NCBI GenBank assembly: GCA_003279565.1
Contig: QCHN01000001.1
Coordinates: 1 to 64,000, forward strand
Direction of reading: 5' to 3'
DNA: 64,000 nt
Source: Prochlorococcus sp. AG-402-C09
GTDB lineage: Bacteria > Cyanobacteriota > Cyanobacteriia > PCC-6307 > Cyanobiaceae
In this document: positions 35,006-45,005 of the stretch, piece by piece
How the letters are laid out: each line of letters starts with the position of its first letter
Position numbering within the stretch: the first letter of the stretch is position 1
The notes under the pieces: generated by a model
What the model saw: the letters and a program-made list of their open reading frames with translations, nothing else
What the model was told of the DNA's origin: nothing
Databases searched by the model: none
Made by a program: the position numbers and the translations under genes

Positions 35006-36349
35006 ATGTCCATAGGCAAATTGCTAATAGCTAATCGTGGCGAAATAGCTTTAAGAATTCTCCGTAGCTGCCGTGAGATGGGGATTGCAACTGTTGCTGT
35101 TTATAGCACTGTTGATAAAAATGCATTACACGTTCAATTGGCTGATGAAGCAGTTTGCGTTGGAGATTCCCCTAGTAGTAAAAGTTATCTCAATATTCCG
35201 AACATATTGGCTGCCGCAACATCACGCGGTGTTGATGCTATTCATCCTGGTTATGGCTTTTTAGCTGAGAATGATCGATTTGCGGAGATTTGCGGAGACC
35301 ACGGTCTTATTTTCGTAGGCCCATCTCCTCATGCAATACGTTCAATGGGTGATAAGTCGACAGCTAAATCAACTATGCAGCAGGTTGGAGTTCCAACTGT
35401 TCCTGGAAGTGAGGGCTTGCTAGAGGATGTTTCAGAAGCATCTCAGCTTGCTTCTGAAATGGGCTATCCAGTAATGATTAAAGCAACAGCAGGAGGCGGT
35501 GGTAGAGGTATGCGCTTAGTTGGACATGAGGCTGAATTGGATAATCTTTTTAAAGCTGCACAGGGTGAAGCAGAAGCTGCATTCGGGAATCCTGGGCTAT
35601 ACATGGAGAAATTCATTGATCGACCAAGGCATGTAGAGGTTCAAATTCTTGCTGATCGTTTTGGAAATGTTGTGCACCTTGGAGAGAGAGACTGTTCGAT
35701 TCAAAGACGGCATCAGAAACTGTTAGAGGAATCACCAAGTCCCGCTTTAGATGATCAAATGAGATTAAAGATGGGAGAAGCGGCCGTTGCAGCTGCAAAA
35801 AGCATCAATTATGAAGGTGCTGGGACAGTGGAATTCCTTTTGGATCGGCAAGGGAACTTTTACTTTATGGAGATGAATACTCGTATACAAGTCGAACATC
35901 CAGTTACTGAATTAGTCACTGGTATGGATCTAATTTCAGAACAATTACGTATAGCTGGAGGAGAAAAATTACAATTTAGTCAATCAGAAATAAAGATTGA
36001 AGGACATGCAATTGAATGCAGAATCAATGCTGAAGACCCGAGGCACAATTTTAGACCTTCTCCAGGCAAAATTACAGGCTGGTTGCCTCCGGGTGGACCA
36101 GGCGTGAGGGTGGATAGCCATGTTTATACCGGTTACGATATACCTCCTTTTTATGATTCTCTAATAGGAAAATTAATTGTTTGGGGAAGAGATAGAGAAG
36201 CTGCACTTAAACGCATGGAAAGAGCTTTAAACGAATGTGCAGTGACGGGAATTACCACGACTATTGATTTTCATTTGAAATTGCTTAAGAGAAAAGAATT
36301 TACAAATGGGGATGTTCATACAAAGTTTGTTGAGCAAGAAATGTTGTAA
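35006..36349 (+). CDS. accC: Acetyl-CoA carboxylase, biotin carboxylase subunit
   Basis: 447 aa, full length. ATP-grasp motifs: [13 protein letters not shown] (glycine-rich loop), [20 protein letters not shown] and [14 protein letters not shown] near the active site. It carboxylates the biotin on AccB with bicarbonate and ATP, the first step of fatty acid synthesis; it works with AccB and AccA/AccD. ATG at 35006. It is a single plus-strand gene, convergent with YggT. Confidence 0.95.
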   Translation: MSIGKLLIANRGEIALRILRSCREMGIATVAVYSTVDKNALHVQLADEAVCVGDSPSSKSYLNIPNILAAATSRGVDAIHPGYGFLAENDRFAEICGDHGLIFVGPSPHAIRSMGDKSTAKSTMQQVGVPTVPGSEGLLEDVSEASQLASEMGYPVMIKATAGGGGRGMRLVGHEAELDNLFKAAQGEAEAAFGNPGLYMEKFIDRPRHVEVQILADRFGNVVHLGERDCSIQRRHQKLLEESPSPALDDQMRLKMGEAAVAAAKSINYEGAGTVEFLLDRQGNFYFMEMNTRIQVEHPVTELVTGMDLISEQLRIAGGEKLQFSQSEIKIEGHAIECRINAEDPRHNFRPSPGKITGWLPPGGPGVRVDSHVYTGYDIPPFYDSLIGKLIVWGRDREAALKRMERALNECAVTGITTTIDFHLKLLKRKEFTNGDVHTKFVEQEML

Positions 36350-36362
36350 TTAGACCTAAAGA

Positions 36363-36674
36363 TCAAAATACAATTTGCGTTAGCAAACCTTGTTGACCAA
36401 GAAATAATTCGCGAAAAAGACTTAACAGACCTACCCAAATAATCGGAGTGACATCTACACCTCCTATAGGAGCTACAATTCTTCTAGTGGCTACCAGTAT
36501 GGGTTCAGTTGGTAAGAAGATAATTGGCCAAAAACCAGTTCTTAAATCTATTTTTGGGTACCAAGTCAAAATAATCCTGAGAAGGAATGCAAGGGTCAGC
36601 GAACCTATTAAAAAACCCATTAAAAAATGCAGGGTTGGTAGACTTTTAATTAACAGAGGCATCACAAAGCTCAA
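36363..36674 (-). CDS. YggT family membrane protein, 103 aa
   Basis: Two or three transmembrane helices (HFLMGFLIGSLTLAFLLRII; DVTPIIWVGLLSLFRELFLG) with the YggT signature RIILTWYPKID and PTEPILVATRRIVAP. YggT/Ycf19 proteins in cyanobacteria and plastids are linked to nucleoid distribution or thylakoid function. Minus strand, directly convergent with accC (13 bases apart), and upstream of psbX on the opposite strand. Confidence 0.8.
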   Translation of the reverse strand: MSFVMPLLIKSLPTLHFLMGFLIGSLTLAFLLRIILTWYPKIDLRTGFWPIIFLPTEPILVATRRIVAPIGGVDVTPIIWVGLLSLFRELFLGQQGLLTQIVF

Positions 36675-36749
36675 AGCATTGTTGAATAGATGGTATAAAT
36701 CATCTTTTATTGCGTAAGATTACTCGGTCTTGCATAAGAATTAGCTGAA

Positions 36750-36920
36750 ATGGCTTTTCATTTATTAAATTTGTTCCTTAGTGCTGGAACTTCTAGTGAA
36801 GCTGCTACAAGTTCTGCTGTTGGAATGATAGGGAGTTTTCTTGCGGCTGGTGCTTTGATAGTTGCACCTGCTGCTGCTGCGTTGATTTGGGTTAGTCAAA
36901 AAGATGCATTGAGTAGATAG
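36750..36920 (+). CDS. psbX: Photosystem II protein PsbX
   Basis: 56 aa, one transmembrane helix. The sequence [20 protein letters not shown] followed by VSQKDALSR matches PsbX of marine picocyanobacteria by eye, as does its size and the position next to ycf66. PsbX is a peripheral PSII subunit that supports quinone turnover at the QB site. The ATG at 36750 gives the polar lumenal head ([13 protein letters not shown]); a short gap separates it from ycf66 on the same strand. Confidence 0.8.
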
Positions 36921-37003
36921 CCCTAGCAATCACCTATTTATGCCATAGACTGATAAAAATAAGGTTGTTTTCAACCTGAAAATGTTTATTTAAGAGGGTA
37001 AAC

Positions 37004-37966
37004 TTGGTCAATGCCAGTCTAAATTGGGCCAGCATTGTTGGCATAGTTCTTGCTGTATGCGGAGCTGGCTTATATTTTCTTAGATCTTTTAAGCCAGCAT
37101 TGGCAAGAGATTACGATGTATTTTTTGCCGCTATTGGTTTGCTTTGTGGAGGAATACTTTTTTTTCAAGGATGGCGTTTAGATCCCATTCTTCAGTTTGG
37201 GCAGTTTTTGCTTGCAGGAACAACAGTTTTCTTTGCTTATGAAAGTGTTCGACTAAGAGGTATTGCAACCGACCAGGCACGTCGATCTTCATATTTTGAT
37301 GATGAACCTGAGTTGCCAAGATCATCCAGGGTGGGTTTGTCTGATGATAGGGATTATGATCGATTTGAGGAATCTCAACCTATAAATAGGAGGTTTTCAG
37401 GTAGAGAAGATTATCAAGAAGAATATTCAGATGATGAAAATTATGGAAGACGTCCATCTAGGCCTGTAATCCCTGAGCAGGCCGTAAGTAGAAGGCCAAG
37501 AAACATGAGTTCTTCAGAAATTAATTCTCGTGGAGCTGAAAGGGAGAGGAGAATGGAAAGATTTAATAATGCAGAATCTTCTTCAGATAGATCTTCAAAT
37601 TTTGGAGATAGGCGAACCAGCCGTCAAGAGAGCAGAAGAGGAACTCGTCCTTCAGCCAGTGGTCAAACTTCAAGTCGCAGACGAAATGCCACTTCTAATC
37701 CTTCTCAACAATCTTCGTCAAGGTCAAATACTGATAATTTAACGAGACCTTCCTCTAGATCTAGCAGGTCTCCTAAAACTAATAATATTGAGGAGGCAGC
37801 CTTTTCTAGTTCTACTGCTAACAAAGCAGTGAATCGGTCTAGTAGGAGACCTGCACAAAATTCCGGGAGAAACCCTGCTAATGAAAGATCATCTTCTAAA
37901 AGCTCATATTCATCATCCACAAGAAAGACGAGACCAAGAGATAACAGTTCAAGATTTGATGATTAA
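37004..37966 (+). CDS. ycf66: Ycf66 family protein with Ser/Arg-rich tail, 320 aa
   Basis: The N-terminal 90 residues match Ycf66: NWASIVGIVLAVCGAGLYFL, ARDYDVFFAAIGLLCGGILF then FQGWRLDPILQFGQFLLAG, three hydrophobic helices. From about residue 100 the chain is a disordered region rich in Ser, Arg and acidic residues (RSSRRPAQNSGRN and similar). Ycf66 is a thylakoid-associated protein of unknown function found in plastids and cyanobacteria. The start is TTG at 37004. It lies between psbX and an Hli gene. Confidence 0.8.
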   Translation: MVNASLNWASIVGIVLAVCGAGLYFLRSFKPALARDYDVFFAAIGLLCGGILFFQGWRLDPILQFGQFLLAGTTVFFAYESVRLRGIATDQARRSSYFDDEPELPRSSRVGLSDDRDYDRFEESQPINRRFSGREDYQEEYSDDENYGRRPSRPVIPEQAVSRRPRNMSSSEINSRGAERERRMERFNNAESSSDRSSNFGDRRTSRQESRRGTRPSASGQTSSRRRNATSNPSQQSSSRSNTDNLTRPSSRSSRSPKTNNIEEAAFSSSTANKAVNRSSRRPAQNSGRNPANERSSSKSSYSSSTRKTRPRDNSSRFDD

Positions 37967-37977
37967 TAAAACAATTT

Positions 37978-38217
37978 TTATTTGCTAATTATTCCAGCCC
38001 ATTCCAAGAAAGATATCTTGCTTAGTGTTTCAACAAGCAGAACTGCTATTAAACCAATCATTGCAAATCTTCCGTTGATTCTCTCTGCATAGCCACTCCA
38101 ACCAAATTCAGGAATATCATTTGTAGTTGCGCTAGTTGAGAGATTTTTAATGTCTGAATCAGTTTGTTCTGGTTCATTTGACTGAATATCTTGAGTTGTT
38201 TCAGTATTTGAGTTCAT
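37978..38217 (-). CDS. hli: High-light-inducible protein, 79 aa
   Basis: A single Hli helix: AERINGRFAMIGLIAVLLVE (ExxNGR-AM chlorophyll-binding signature, intact) ends before SFLEWAGII. The preceding 35 residues are acidic and Thr/Ser-rich. The Hli protein sits in the thylakoid membrane and gives photoprotection or pigment handling under high light or nutrient stress. It is convergent with ycf66, 11 bases apart. Compare the shorter Hli at 14181. Confidence 0.9.
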   Translation of the reverse strand: MNSNTETTQDIQSNEPEQTDSDIKNLSTSATTNDIPEFGWSGYAERINGRFAMIGLIAVLLVETLSKISFLEWAGIISK

Positions 38218-38227
38218 AGAAATTACA

Positions 38228-40216
38228 CTAGTTCTCAGTAAATTGGTAACTGTCAGCGGGCAATAATCGCCAACCTTTATTCTCAGTTATTTCAAGTACA
38301 GTTTCATGATAGTTCTTTAAGGTTGGCCTATGACCAACGCTAATGCAAGACATCTCGCGTTGGTTAAGAAGTTTATAAAGATGTTTTTCAGTATTTACGT
38401 CTAATGCGCTTGTTGCTTCATCTAAAACAACATATTTAGGTGAATTTAGCAAAAGTCTCGCAAACGCTAGCCTTTGTTGCTCTCCAAGAGATAGTAATCT
38501 TTGCCAATCTTGTTTGATATCTAGGTCAGGGTATCTTTGGATGATTTGAGGTAACTTAACTTCTTCTAAAACGGCTTTTAGATGATCATCACTGAATCTA
38601 TTTTTATCTAATGGATAACACAGTTGTTCTCTCAAAGAGCCAAGAGTCATATATGGTTTTTGAGGTATAAAAAGCAAATCACCGTTAGAGGGTGTTTCTA
38701 TCTCACCAGATTGTATGGCCCATAGACCGCTAATAGCTCGGAGTAAAGATGTCTTACCGCAACCAGAAGGTCCAACTACAAGTAAACTTTGACCTGTCTC
38801 AAGACTTAGATTTAAATTATTAATTAAGAAATTATCTTTTCCAGGAGTTTTAATACTTACATTTTTTAGAATAATAGAATCGTTTTTTTTGATTTCTACT
38901 TTAAAGTCATCAAATTGGTTATCTCTGATCTCATTCATGTTTGATTGAAATCCTTCAAGCCTGCCTATGGAAGCTGAGAATCTTGCTAAAGCTTCTATTT
39001 TATAAATAATAAAAAATAATGATCCTTCAAGAAGGTTGTAGTTCAAATTTGCTTGTTGAAAACTTCCATAGTCCATTTGGCCGCTAAGAATTGGTCCTGC
39101 GAGAATAATGAATGGAATAAAAACACTTCCATAAATTCCAGAGCGTTGGAGAACTCTTAACAATGCTTCCCATATTATTAAAAGATTAAAGTTATCAACT
39201 ACAGACTTAAGTCTTCTGCTGACTTCTTTTTCTTCTTGATTTTCGCCAGAGTAAAAAGCAATTGATTCTGCGTTGTTTCTTACATGGACAAGACCATAAC
39301 GAAAATCAGCTTCAAATCTTAATTGATCATAATTCAATTTGAACAGTTTTCTACTAGCAAAAAGTAGTAAAGTTGAAACTAATGTGGCGTAAACTATTAG
39401 AGCAAGTGTTAGCTCTTTGCTTATACTTAATAAAATAAAAATGTTTAATGAAAATACTAATAAAGAATCAAAAATATTTAATGATAGATCAATTGTTTGC
39501 GCGGTAAAGTCTCTTGCATCTTCTGTAATTCTTTGATCTGGATTATCGACATTCGTTTCAGATTCATCGTTAGGATTTAATATATAATATGTCCTGTCAT
39601 CTAAATAGTCTGTTATTAGGCTTTTGGATAACCACTCTCGCCATAAAAGCTGAAGTTTTGCTGAAAAGTAAAATTGGAAGCTTCTTATTGGAAGAGCTGC
39701 AATAAAGCAAATTCCAAGAATCCACAAGTTTTTATAACTTTCATTTTCATCTTTCTGTATTAAGGCATTAGTTATATCTCTGACAAGAAAAGTAATTCCA
39801 GCGTTAATTCCATTGACAGACAATAACATCAATATAATTACCCCTAGCAATAGCCAAGGAAGCCACCTCTTTTGTCTTAACTGGCCACGAACAGTAATAA
39901 ATGAAAAAATTCCTAACGCAAATAAGCTAGAAATTATTATTCCTGAAGGACCATCCCAAATGATTTTTAGGGAATTTTGCACCCCACCTAAAAATTGGTT
40001 GGTTGTTTCAGGAGCTAAGTTGTTTAACAGGCTCATCAAACCTGTTAGTAAAAATAGAACTGTTCCACCCACACAAAATAATAAAGCTATTAATAAATAG
40101 ACAAATAGCCAGCCATTGTTCTTTGTATAAGGTAGAAAATATGGCTGAGTAAGCTTTCTTAATTTAATTAGTTGGCTCACTAATCCTTTTTGAGCTTTAG
40201 AAATTGATGAGGTCAT
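38228..40216 (-). CDS. SbmA/BacA-type ABC transporter with fused ATPase, 662 aa
   Basis: Several transmembrane helices (about 30-150 and 190-400), then the NBD: GPSGCGKTSLLRAISGLW (Walker A), LSLGEQQRLAFARLLL (signature, a variant of LSGGQ), YVVLDEATSALD (Walker B) and GHRPT (H-loop). The helix pattern and REWLSKSLITDYL fit the SbmA/BacA-like/ABC-D group, which handles peptides, vitamins (B12 or thiamine) or very-long-chain lipids. Located 10 bases downstream of which is the hli gene. Substrate unknown. Confidence 0.8.
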   Translation of the reverse strand: MTSSISKAQKGLVSQLIKLRKLTQPYFLPYTKNNGWLFVYLLIALLFCVGGTVLFLLTGLMSLLNNLAPETTNQFLGGVQNSLKIIWDGPSGIIISSLFALGIFSFITVRGQLRQKRWLPWLLLGVIILMLLSVNGINAGITFLVRDITNALIQKDENESYKNLWILGICFIAALPIRSFQFYFSAKLQLLWREWLSKSLITDYLDDRTYYILNPNDESETNVDNPDQRITEDARDFTAQTIDLSLNIFDSLLVFSLNIFILLSISKELTLALIVYATLVSTLLLFASRKLFKLNYDQLRFEADFRYGLVHVRNNAESIAFYSGENQEEKEVSRRLKSVVDNFNLLIIWEALLRVLQRSGIYGSVFIPFIILAGPILSGQMDYGSFQQANLNYNLLEGSLFFIIYKIEALARFSASIGRLEGFQSNMNEIRDNQFDDFKVEIKKNDSIILKNVSIKTPGKDNFLINNLNLSLETGQSLLVVGPSGCGKTSLLRAISGLWAIQSGEIETPSNGDLLFIPQKPYMTLGSLREQLCYPLDKNRFSDDHLKAVLEEVKLPQIIQRYPDLDIKQDWQRLLSLGEQQRLAFARLLLNSPKYVVLDEATSALDVNTEKHLYKLLNQREMSCISVGHRPTLKNYHETVLEITENKGWRLLPADSYQFTEN

Positions 40217-40338
40217 ATTAAATTGATTATTTCAAAGTCAATAAATACTTGATTAGCGATTAGGCTAGTTTATTTTTTAAAAGTTAAATTTGATACTTTT
40301 TCGAGAGAAAAACCCATCAAATTCATTTATTTAATATA

Positions 40339-40620
40339 TTAGCTAAAACCTAAATATGTTTTTATCATCATTGGTAGCGGTAGCGAAGAAATAAGCTGCA
40401 TATCAAAAGAATGAACGGCAGGAATAGTTTGATCTAATAGCCAAATAACCAAAAACGGGGTATTGAGAATTATCTGCCATTGCCATTTGTAAGTTAAAAT
40501 TGACCATATTTTTTTAAAAATAGATTTCTGCTTCTCACTAAGATTTGACCAAAAATTTTGTAAATTCACGTTTACTTTGTTAATTATGACGTTTTTCTCT
40601 GAAGCTGTTTGGGAATCCAT
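40339..40620 (-). CDS. Small hypothetical protein with hydrophobic C-terminal part, 93 aa
   Basis: A charged N-terminal half (ASEKNVIINKVNVNLQNFWS) is followed by a Trp-rich hydrophobic segment (WQWQIILNTPFLVIWLLDQT, about 47-66) that could span the membrane once, and a short tail. It is 122 bases before the transporter (transcript order), and may be its small partner; no motif proves it. ATG start at 40620. Confidence 0.55.
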   Translation of the reverse strand: MDSQTASEKNVIINKVNVNLQNFWSNLSEKQKSIFKKIWSILTYKWQWQIILNTPFLVIWLLDQTIPAVHSFDMQLISSLPLPMMIKTYLGFS

Positions 40621-40734
40621 TGAACAAAATTAATTAAATATCTTATAGCGCATCAATGGGTTGAGATGAGTTAGCAACTGAGCCAGTAAGTCAATCGTGC
40701 TGATTAATGAGGAAAAACTATGAAACATGAATAT

Positions 40735-41070
40735 TTATCCGGGTGGCCAATTCAATTTCCTTCCGCCGATGATGTGTATGTGTAAGTGAAAGACTGTCTG
40801 ACCTGCTTCTTCTCCGGTATTAATAATGGTTCTCCAACTTTCTAAACCAGCAGCATTTGCAATTTCAGTCCCTTTGAGAAGTAAGTGTCCCAGTAATTCT
40901 TGATCTTCTTTTTTTATATCTTGCAGACTTGGTATAGGTTTTCTAGGAATTATTAAAATGTGAGTAGGGGCTTGGGGGGTTATATCTTTAAAAGCTAAAC
41001 ATTTATCGTCGCTAAAAACCTCATCACAAGGTATTTCACCACTAAGAATTTTGTCGAAAATTGTTGTCAT
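40735..41070 (-). CDS. HIT family protein (HinT-like nucleotide hydrolase)
   Basis: 111 aa. The HIT signature FHLHIHIIGGR (HxHxHxx, catalytic central His) stands near the C-terminus. The N-terminal part FDKILSGEIPCDEVFSDDKC and AFKDITPQAPTHILIIPRKP matches HinT proteins. It hydrolyses purine phosphoramidates such as AMP-lysine; physiological partner unknown. Full family length. It precedes def in the same orientation by 67 bases. Confidence 0.9.
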   Translation of the reverse strand: MTTIFDKILSGEIPCDEVFSDDKCLAFKDITPQAPTHILIIPRKPIPSLQDIKKEDQELLGHLLLKGTEIANAAGLESWRTIINTGEEAGQTVFHLHIHIIGGRKLNWPPG

Positions 41071-41137
41071 TTAATTTGAACAAAGGTAAAAAATTTGAAA
41101 CTGTTGAGATTCTTTAAAGCTTTTACTGAAATTTTTT

Positions 41138-41746
41138 TCAATTAGTTTCATGCCTTACATGCTTTTCGTTGAATTTATTTTCTTTTAATTGTTTTTTGAG
41201 CTCATCTTGATCAGTAACCTTATCAACAAATAAAACCCCATTGAGATGATCTATCTCATGTTGAATGCATCGTGCCATGAGGCCCTCAGCATTCATCTTT
41301 TTGGGTCTACCCATTTCATCTCTATAACTTAATTTAATTGAAGAGGGCCTTACTACATTGAGATAAACACCAGGAATACTTAGACAACCTTCTTCATAAG
41401 TATCTACGCTTGCACTCGATGAAATTATTTCAGGATTTATGAAAACATTAGGAGGGGATTCTGGGTCTTCAAAATTCAAATCAATAACAAGTATTCTCTT
41501 TTGTACTCCAACTTGCGGCGCTGCTAAACCAATTCCTTTTGCTGAATACATAGTTATGAGCATATCTTTTGCAAGCTTTCTAATTGAATCGTCAACCTTT
41601 ACTATTCGATTAGCAGGAGTTCTCAAGGTCTCTTGACCGAGCATGTAAATCTTTAAAGGAGGATTTTTTACAGCTTCTTTAGAAACCGCAATTAGAGGTT
41701 TCTTTTTTTCTGCATTTTTTGCAAGTTGAGCAAAACTTCCAGCCAA
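41138..41746 (-). CDS. def: Peptide deformylase
   Basis: 202 aa. The three metal-site motifs are intact: GIGLAAPQVG, EGCLSIPG (Cys ligand) and QHEIDHLNG (two His ligands and catalytic Glu). It removes the formyl group from nascent protein N-termini with Fe2+/Ni2+. The N-terminus has about 25 extra residues (AQLAKNAEKKKPLIAVSKEA), common in cyanobacterial forms. It lies divergent from the S9 peptidase gene. Confidence 0.95.
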   Translation of the reverse strand: MAGSFAQLAKNAEKKKPLIAVSKEAVKNPPLKIYMLGQETLRTPANRIVKVDDSIRKLAKDMLITMYSAKGIGLAAPQVGVQKRILVIDLNFEDPESPPNVFINPEIISSSASVDTYEEGCLSIPGVYLNVVRPSSIKLSYRDEMGRPKKMNAEGLMARCIQHEIDHLNGVLFVDKVTDQDELKKQLKENKFNEKHVRHETN

Positions 41747-41841
41747 AGGAATATTAGGAGAACATCAATTGATACTTTACTTTGTTTTCACTGACATGAG
41801 CGAAATAATTTTCGACTCTCAACATCAAGGAGAATAAAACA

Positions 41842-43761
41842 ATGACAATTTTAGATGCTGAAAAAGTTTATGGGGAAGCCCCCATATTTAAGGAGCCTAA
41901 GATCATAGGTGAGTGGGTTTTGTGGTTAGAACAAAGACCTTACGAAAAGGGAAGGACTACAGCTTTAATTAGATCTTGGAGACAAAAAGATTTAGCACCA
42001 CAGGAGTTAACACCTTATCCAAGCGATTTAAGGACAAAAATTCATGGTTATGGTGGCGCCCCTTTAACAGCTACCCTCAATGGATCAGATCTAATACTGA
42101 CTTGGGTTGATAATTATGATGAATGCTTATGGACCAGAACTTGGTCTTCTGAGAAAGACAATAAACAATCTTCTGCTTTTAAATTAATACCTAAAATACA
42201 ACCAATTCGTCTTTCAAAAACACATAAGCATTTTCTTGCAGGTGGTGTAATTGACCTTAAAAAGAAAATTTGGATTGGATTGATGGAAAATGAACAGGGA
42301 GATCATATAGTTTCTTATTCTTTAAATAAAACTGATCAAAATCCAAAATTCATATATTCATCTCAGGGCTTATTAGGTTATCTTGCCCTGAATTGTAAAG
42401 ATAGAAAGTTGGTATGGGTTGAGTGGCAAAACACTTCAATGCCGTGGGATTTGAATGAATTAAAATTAGCCAAATTAGATGAGAAAGGAAATATCATTAA
42501 TATAGTAAATTTAAATGGTGAATATTTAAAATACACAGAAAAAATATCATTTTTCAATCCAATTTGGTCTGATACCGGTGATCTTTTTGTCGCTGAAGAT
42601 AGTAGTGGATGGTGGAATATTACACAGATTAAAACTGACTCTAATAATAGTTCAATTACTATTTCTCAGCATCAATGGGCTATTCAGGCTGAAATCGCTT
42701 TTCCTCAATGGGTCCTTGGGATGTCGAGCTTTTCGTGCGTGGGGGATGATGTCGTTGGGGCTTTTGCTAGGGAAGGAGTTTGGACTTTAGCGTTATTTCA
42801 AAAAAATGGATCTATCCAAATTATTGATCAGCCTTTTACTGATTTTTCAGGTCTTCATTCGCATCAAAATCGAGTTGTTGCAATTGCAAGTAGTCCCAAA
42901 ATTAGTGAAGGGATGTTTGAAATAGATTTATCAGATAAAAGTTGGGATCATACTCCTGCCTCTTCATTTGGCTTGGATCCTACAGAAATCAGTATTGGCG
43001 AATCTTTTTGGTTCATCGGATCGAATGAAGAGAATGTGCATGCTTGGTATTATCCACCTCTCAATAGACAAATATTGTTACCTCCATTATTGGTGAAAAG
43101 TCATAGTGGACCTACTGGTATGGCTCGTTGCGGATTGGATCTAGAGGTGCAATTTTGGACATCAAGAGGTTGGGCGGTTGTTGATGTTAATTATGGAGGC
43201 TCCTCTGGTTTTGGTAGGCAATATAGAGATCGATTGATAGGTAATTGGGGAGTAATCGATGTTTTGGATTGCACTAAGGCAGCTCAGTCATTGATTGCCT
43301 CTGGGAAGGCTGATAAGGACCATATAGCAATTGTAGGGAGTAGCGCATCGGGGTTTACAGCTTTAGGTTGTTTAATATCCACTGATATTTTTAAATTCGG
43401 AGCATGTAAATATGCTGTAACTGATTTGATAGGTATGGCTAATTCAACTCATAGATTTGAAGAGTTTTATTTAGATTACTTAATAGGTAATCTAGAAACT
43501 GATTATGAAAAATATATTAAAAGATCGCCAATTGAAAATGTTAAATCTATCAATATGCCAGTAGTTTTATTTCATGGATTAAAAGATAAAGTTATACCTT
43601 CTGATCAATCTATTGCAATTAAAGATGAATTATTAAAACGAGGAATTCCAGTTCAAATAAATTTGTTTGAGAATGAAGGTCATGGATTTAAAGACGGCAA
43701 AATAAAAGTTGATGTATTAAAAAAAACAGAGGCTTTTTTTAGACAATATTTAACTTTTTAA
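41842..43761 (+). CDS. S9-family prolyl oligopeptidase-like peptidase, 639 aa
   Basis: An N-terminal beta-propeller (about 1-370) and C-terminal alpha/beta hydrolase. The catalytic triad can be placed: Ser501 in GSSASG, Asp582 in GLKDKVIP and His614 in NEGHGF. It is an exo- or oligopeptidase of the S9C/acylaminoacyl group, cytoplasmic by sequence (no signal peptide). Its 3' end overlaps the end of sufS by 4 bases (convergent). All residues needed for activity are present. Confidence 0.85.
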   Translation: MTILDAEKVYGEAPIFKEPKIIGEWVLWLEQRPYEKGRTTALIRSWRQKDLAPQELTPYPSDLRTKIHGYGGAPLTATLNGSDLILTWVDNYDECLWTRTWSSEKDNKQSSAFKLIPKIQPIRLSKTHKHFLAGGVIDLKKKIWIGLMENEQGDHIVSYSLNKTDQNPKFIYSSQGLLGYLALNCKDRKLVWVEWQNTSMPWDLNELKLAKLDEKGNIINIVNLNGEYLKYTEKISFFNPIWSDTGDLFVAEDSSGWWNITQIKTDSNNSSITISQHQWAIQAEIAFPQWVLGMSSFSCVGDDVVGAFAREGVWTLALFQKNGSIQIIDQPFTDFSGLHSHQNRVVAIASSPKISEGMFEIDLSDKSWDHTPASSFGLDPTEISIGESFWFIGSNEENVHAWYYPPLNRQILLPPLLVKSHSGPTGMARCGLDLEVQFWTSRGWAVVDVNYGGSSGFGRQYRDRLIGNWGVIDVLDCTKAAQSLIASGKADKDHIAIVGSSASGFTALGCLISTDIFKFGACKYAVTDLIGMANSTHRFEEFYLDYLIGNLETDYEKYIKRSPIENVKSINMPVVLFHGLKDKVIPSDQSIAIKDELLKRGIPVQINLFENEGHGFKDGKIKVDVLKKTEAFFRQYLTF

Positions 43762-45005
43762 GAATTCTTCTTTAAAAAAGAAATTACTGATTTTAGTTCT
43801 GCAGCAAGACAATCAATTTCTGATGGAGTAGATGTAAAGCTCAAGCTTGCTCTAGCTGTGCTTTTTATCCCATAGAAGCGATGAAGTGGTTGGCAGCAAT
43901 GATGACCACTCCTTATACAAATATTGCTGTTATCAAGTAACTCAGCAACATCATTAGAGTGAATATCTTTTATGTAAAAGGTTGCTAATGGTCCTCTATC
44001 AGGCTGAATTGCAGGGGTAGGACCAAGAATCTTTAAATCATCTATCTCCTCTAATTTTTCAAAAAGATATTTTGTTAATTCTTTCTCGTAAGTATGGATT
44101 TCGTTTAATCCAATTGATTGTAAATAATTAAGTGCGGTTCCCATGCCGATCGCTTCCCCAATAGCTGGGGTACCTGCTTCGAATTTATGTGGTAAGTCTG
44201 CCCAAGTGCTGTTATCCTCAAAAACCTCATTAATCATCTCTCCTCCACCAAGGAAAGGAGGAATCTTCTTTAAAATTTCTTCTTTACCCCATAAAAAACC
44301 TATTCCAGTAGGCCCGCAAAGTTTATGAGAAGATCCTGCTAGAAAATCAATACCAAGTTTCTGAATATCTACCTGTTTATGAGCAAGACTTTGACATGCA
44401 TCTAAAAAAACTAAGCTACCTTTTTGATGTGCAAGGTCTGAAATTTCCTCAATAGGATTGCAACAACCTAGTGTATTACTTACATGAACAAGACTTACTA
44501 TTTTAGTTTTATTACTCAATTTTTTTCTAAAATCATCAAGATCTAATTCTCCATTTTTATTAATATTGATATAAATTAGCTTGCACTTTTTTGCGTTGGC
44601 TATCAATTGCCAAGGGACTATATTACTATGATGTTCCATTAAACTTATTAAGATTTCGTCGTTTTCCTGAAGTTCATAATTTCCCCATGTATAAGCTACA
44701 AGGTTGATGGCTTCAGTTGCATTTCTAGTAAAAATAATCTCTTTTTCATTATTACTATTAATAAAATTTGCTGTTATCTTTCTTGAGTTTTCAAATTTTT
44801 CTGTTGCTATTGCGCTTAGCTGATGAGCACCTCTATGAACGTTAGCGTTTTGAAAGCTATAATATTTGTTTAAAGAATCTATAACTTCCTGTGGCTTTTG
44901 ACTAGTAGCTGCATGATCTAAATAGATTAAATTATTATCATTTCCATTAAATAGTGGAAAATCATTTCTACTTTTTTCAGCAATATTTTTTAGTAAATGC
45001 TTCAC
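43758..45005 (-). CDS. sufS: Cysteine desulfurase SufS
   Basis: 415 aa. LDHAATSQKP at the N-terminus, PLP Lys in GSSHKLCGPTGIGFLWG, and the active-site Cys in IRSGHHCCQPLHRFYG. SufS takes sulfur from cysteine for Fe-S cluster assembly, PLP-dependent, as a group II desulfurase. Last gene of a sufBCDS operon, 1-base overlap with sufD. SufE is not in this window. Confidence 0.95.
   Translation of the reverse strand: MKHLLKNIAEKSRNDFPLFNGNDNNLIYLDHAATSQKPQEVIDSLNKYYSFQNANVHRGAHQLSAIATEKFENSRKITANFINSNNEKEIIFTRNATEAINLVAYTWGNYELQENDEILISLMEHHSNIVPWQLIANAKKCKLIYININKNGELDLDDFRKKLSNKTKIVSLVHVSNTLGCCNPIEEISDLAHQKGSLVFLDACQSLAHKQVDIQKLGIDFLAGSSHKLCGPTGIGFLWGKEEILKKIPPFLGGGEMINEVFEDNSTWADLPHKFEAGTPAIGEAIGMGTALNYLQSIGLNEIHTYEKELTKYLFEKLEEIDDLKILGPTPAIQPDRGPLATFYIKDIHSNDVAELLDNSNICIRSGHHCCQPLHRFYGIKSTARASLSFTSTPSEIDCLAAELKSVISFLKKNS

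Noticed and set aside
36962-36977. Small hairpin AGGTTG-TTTT-CAACCT before ycf66
   Set aside because: Only six pairs and no T-run follows; not called as a terminator.
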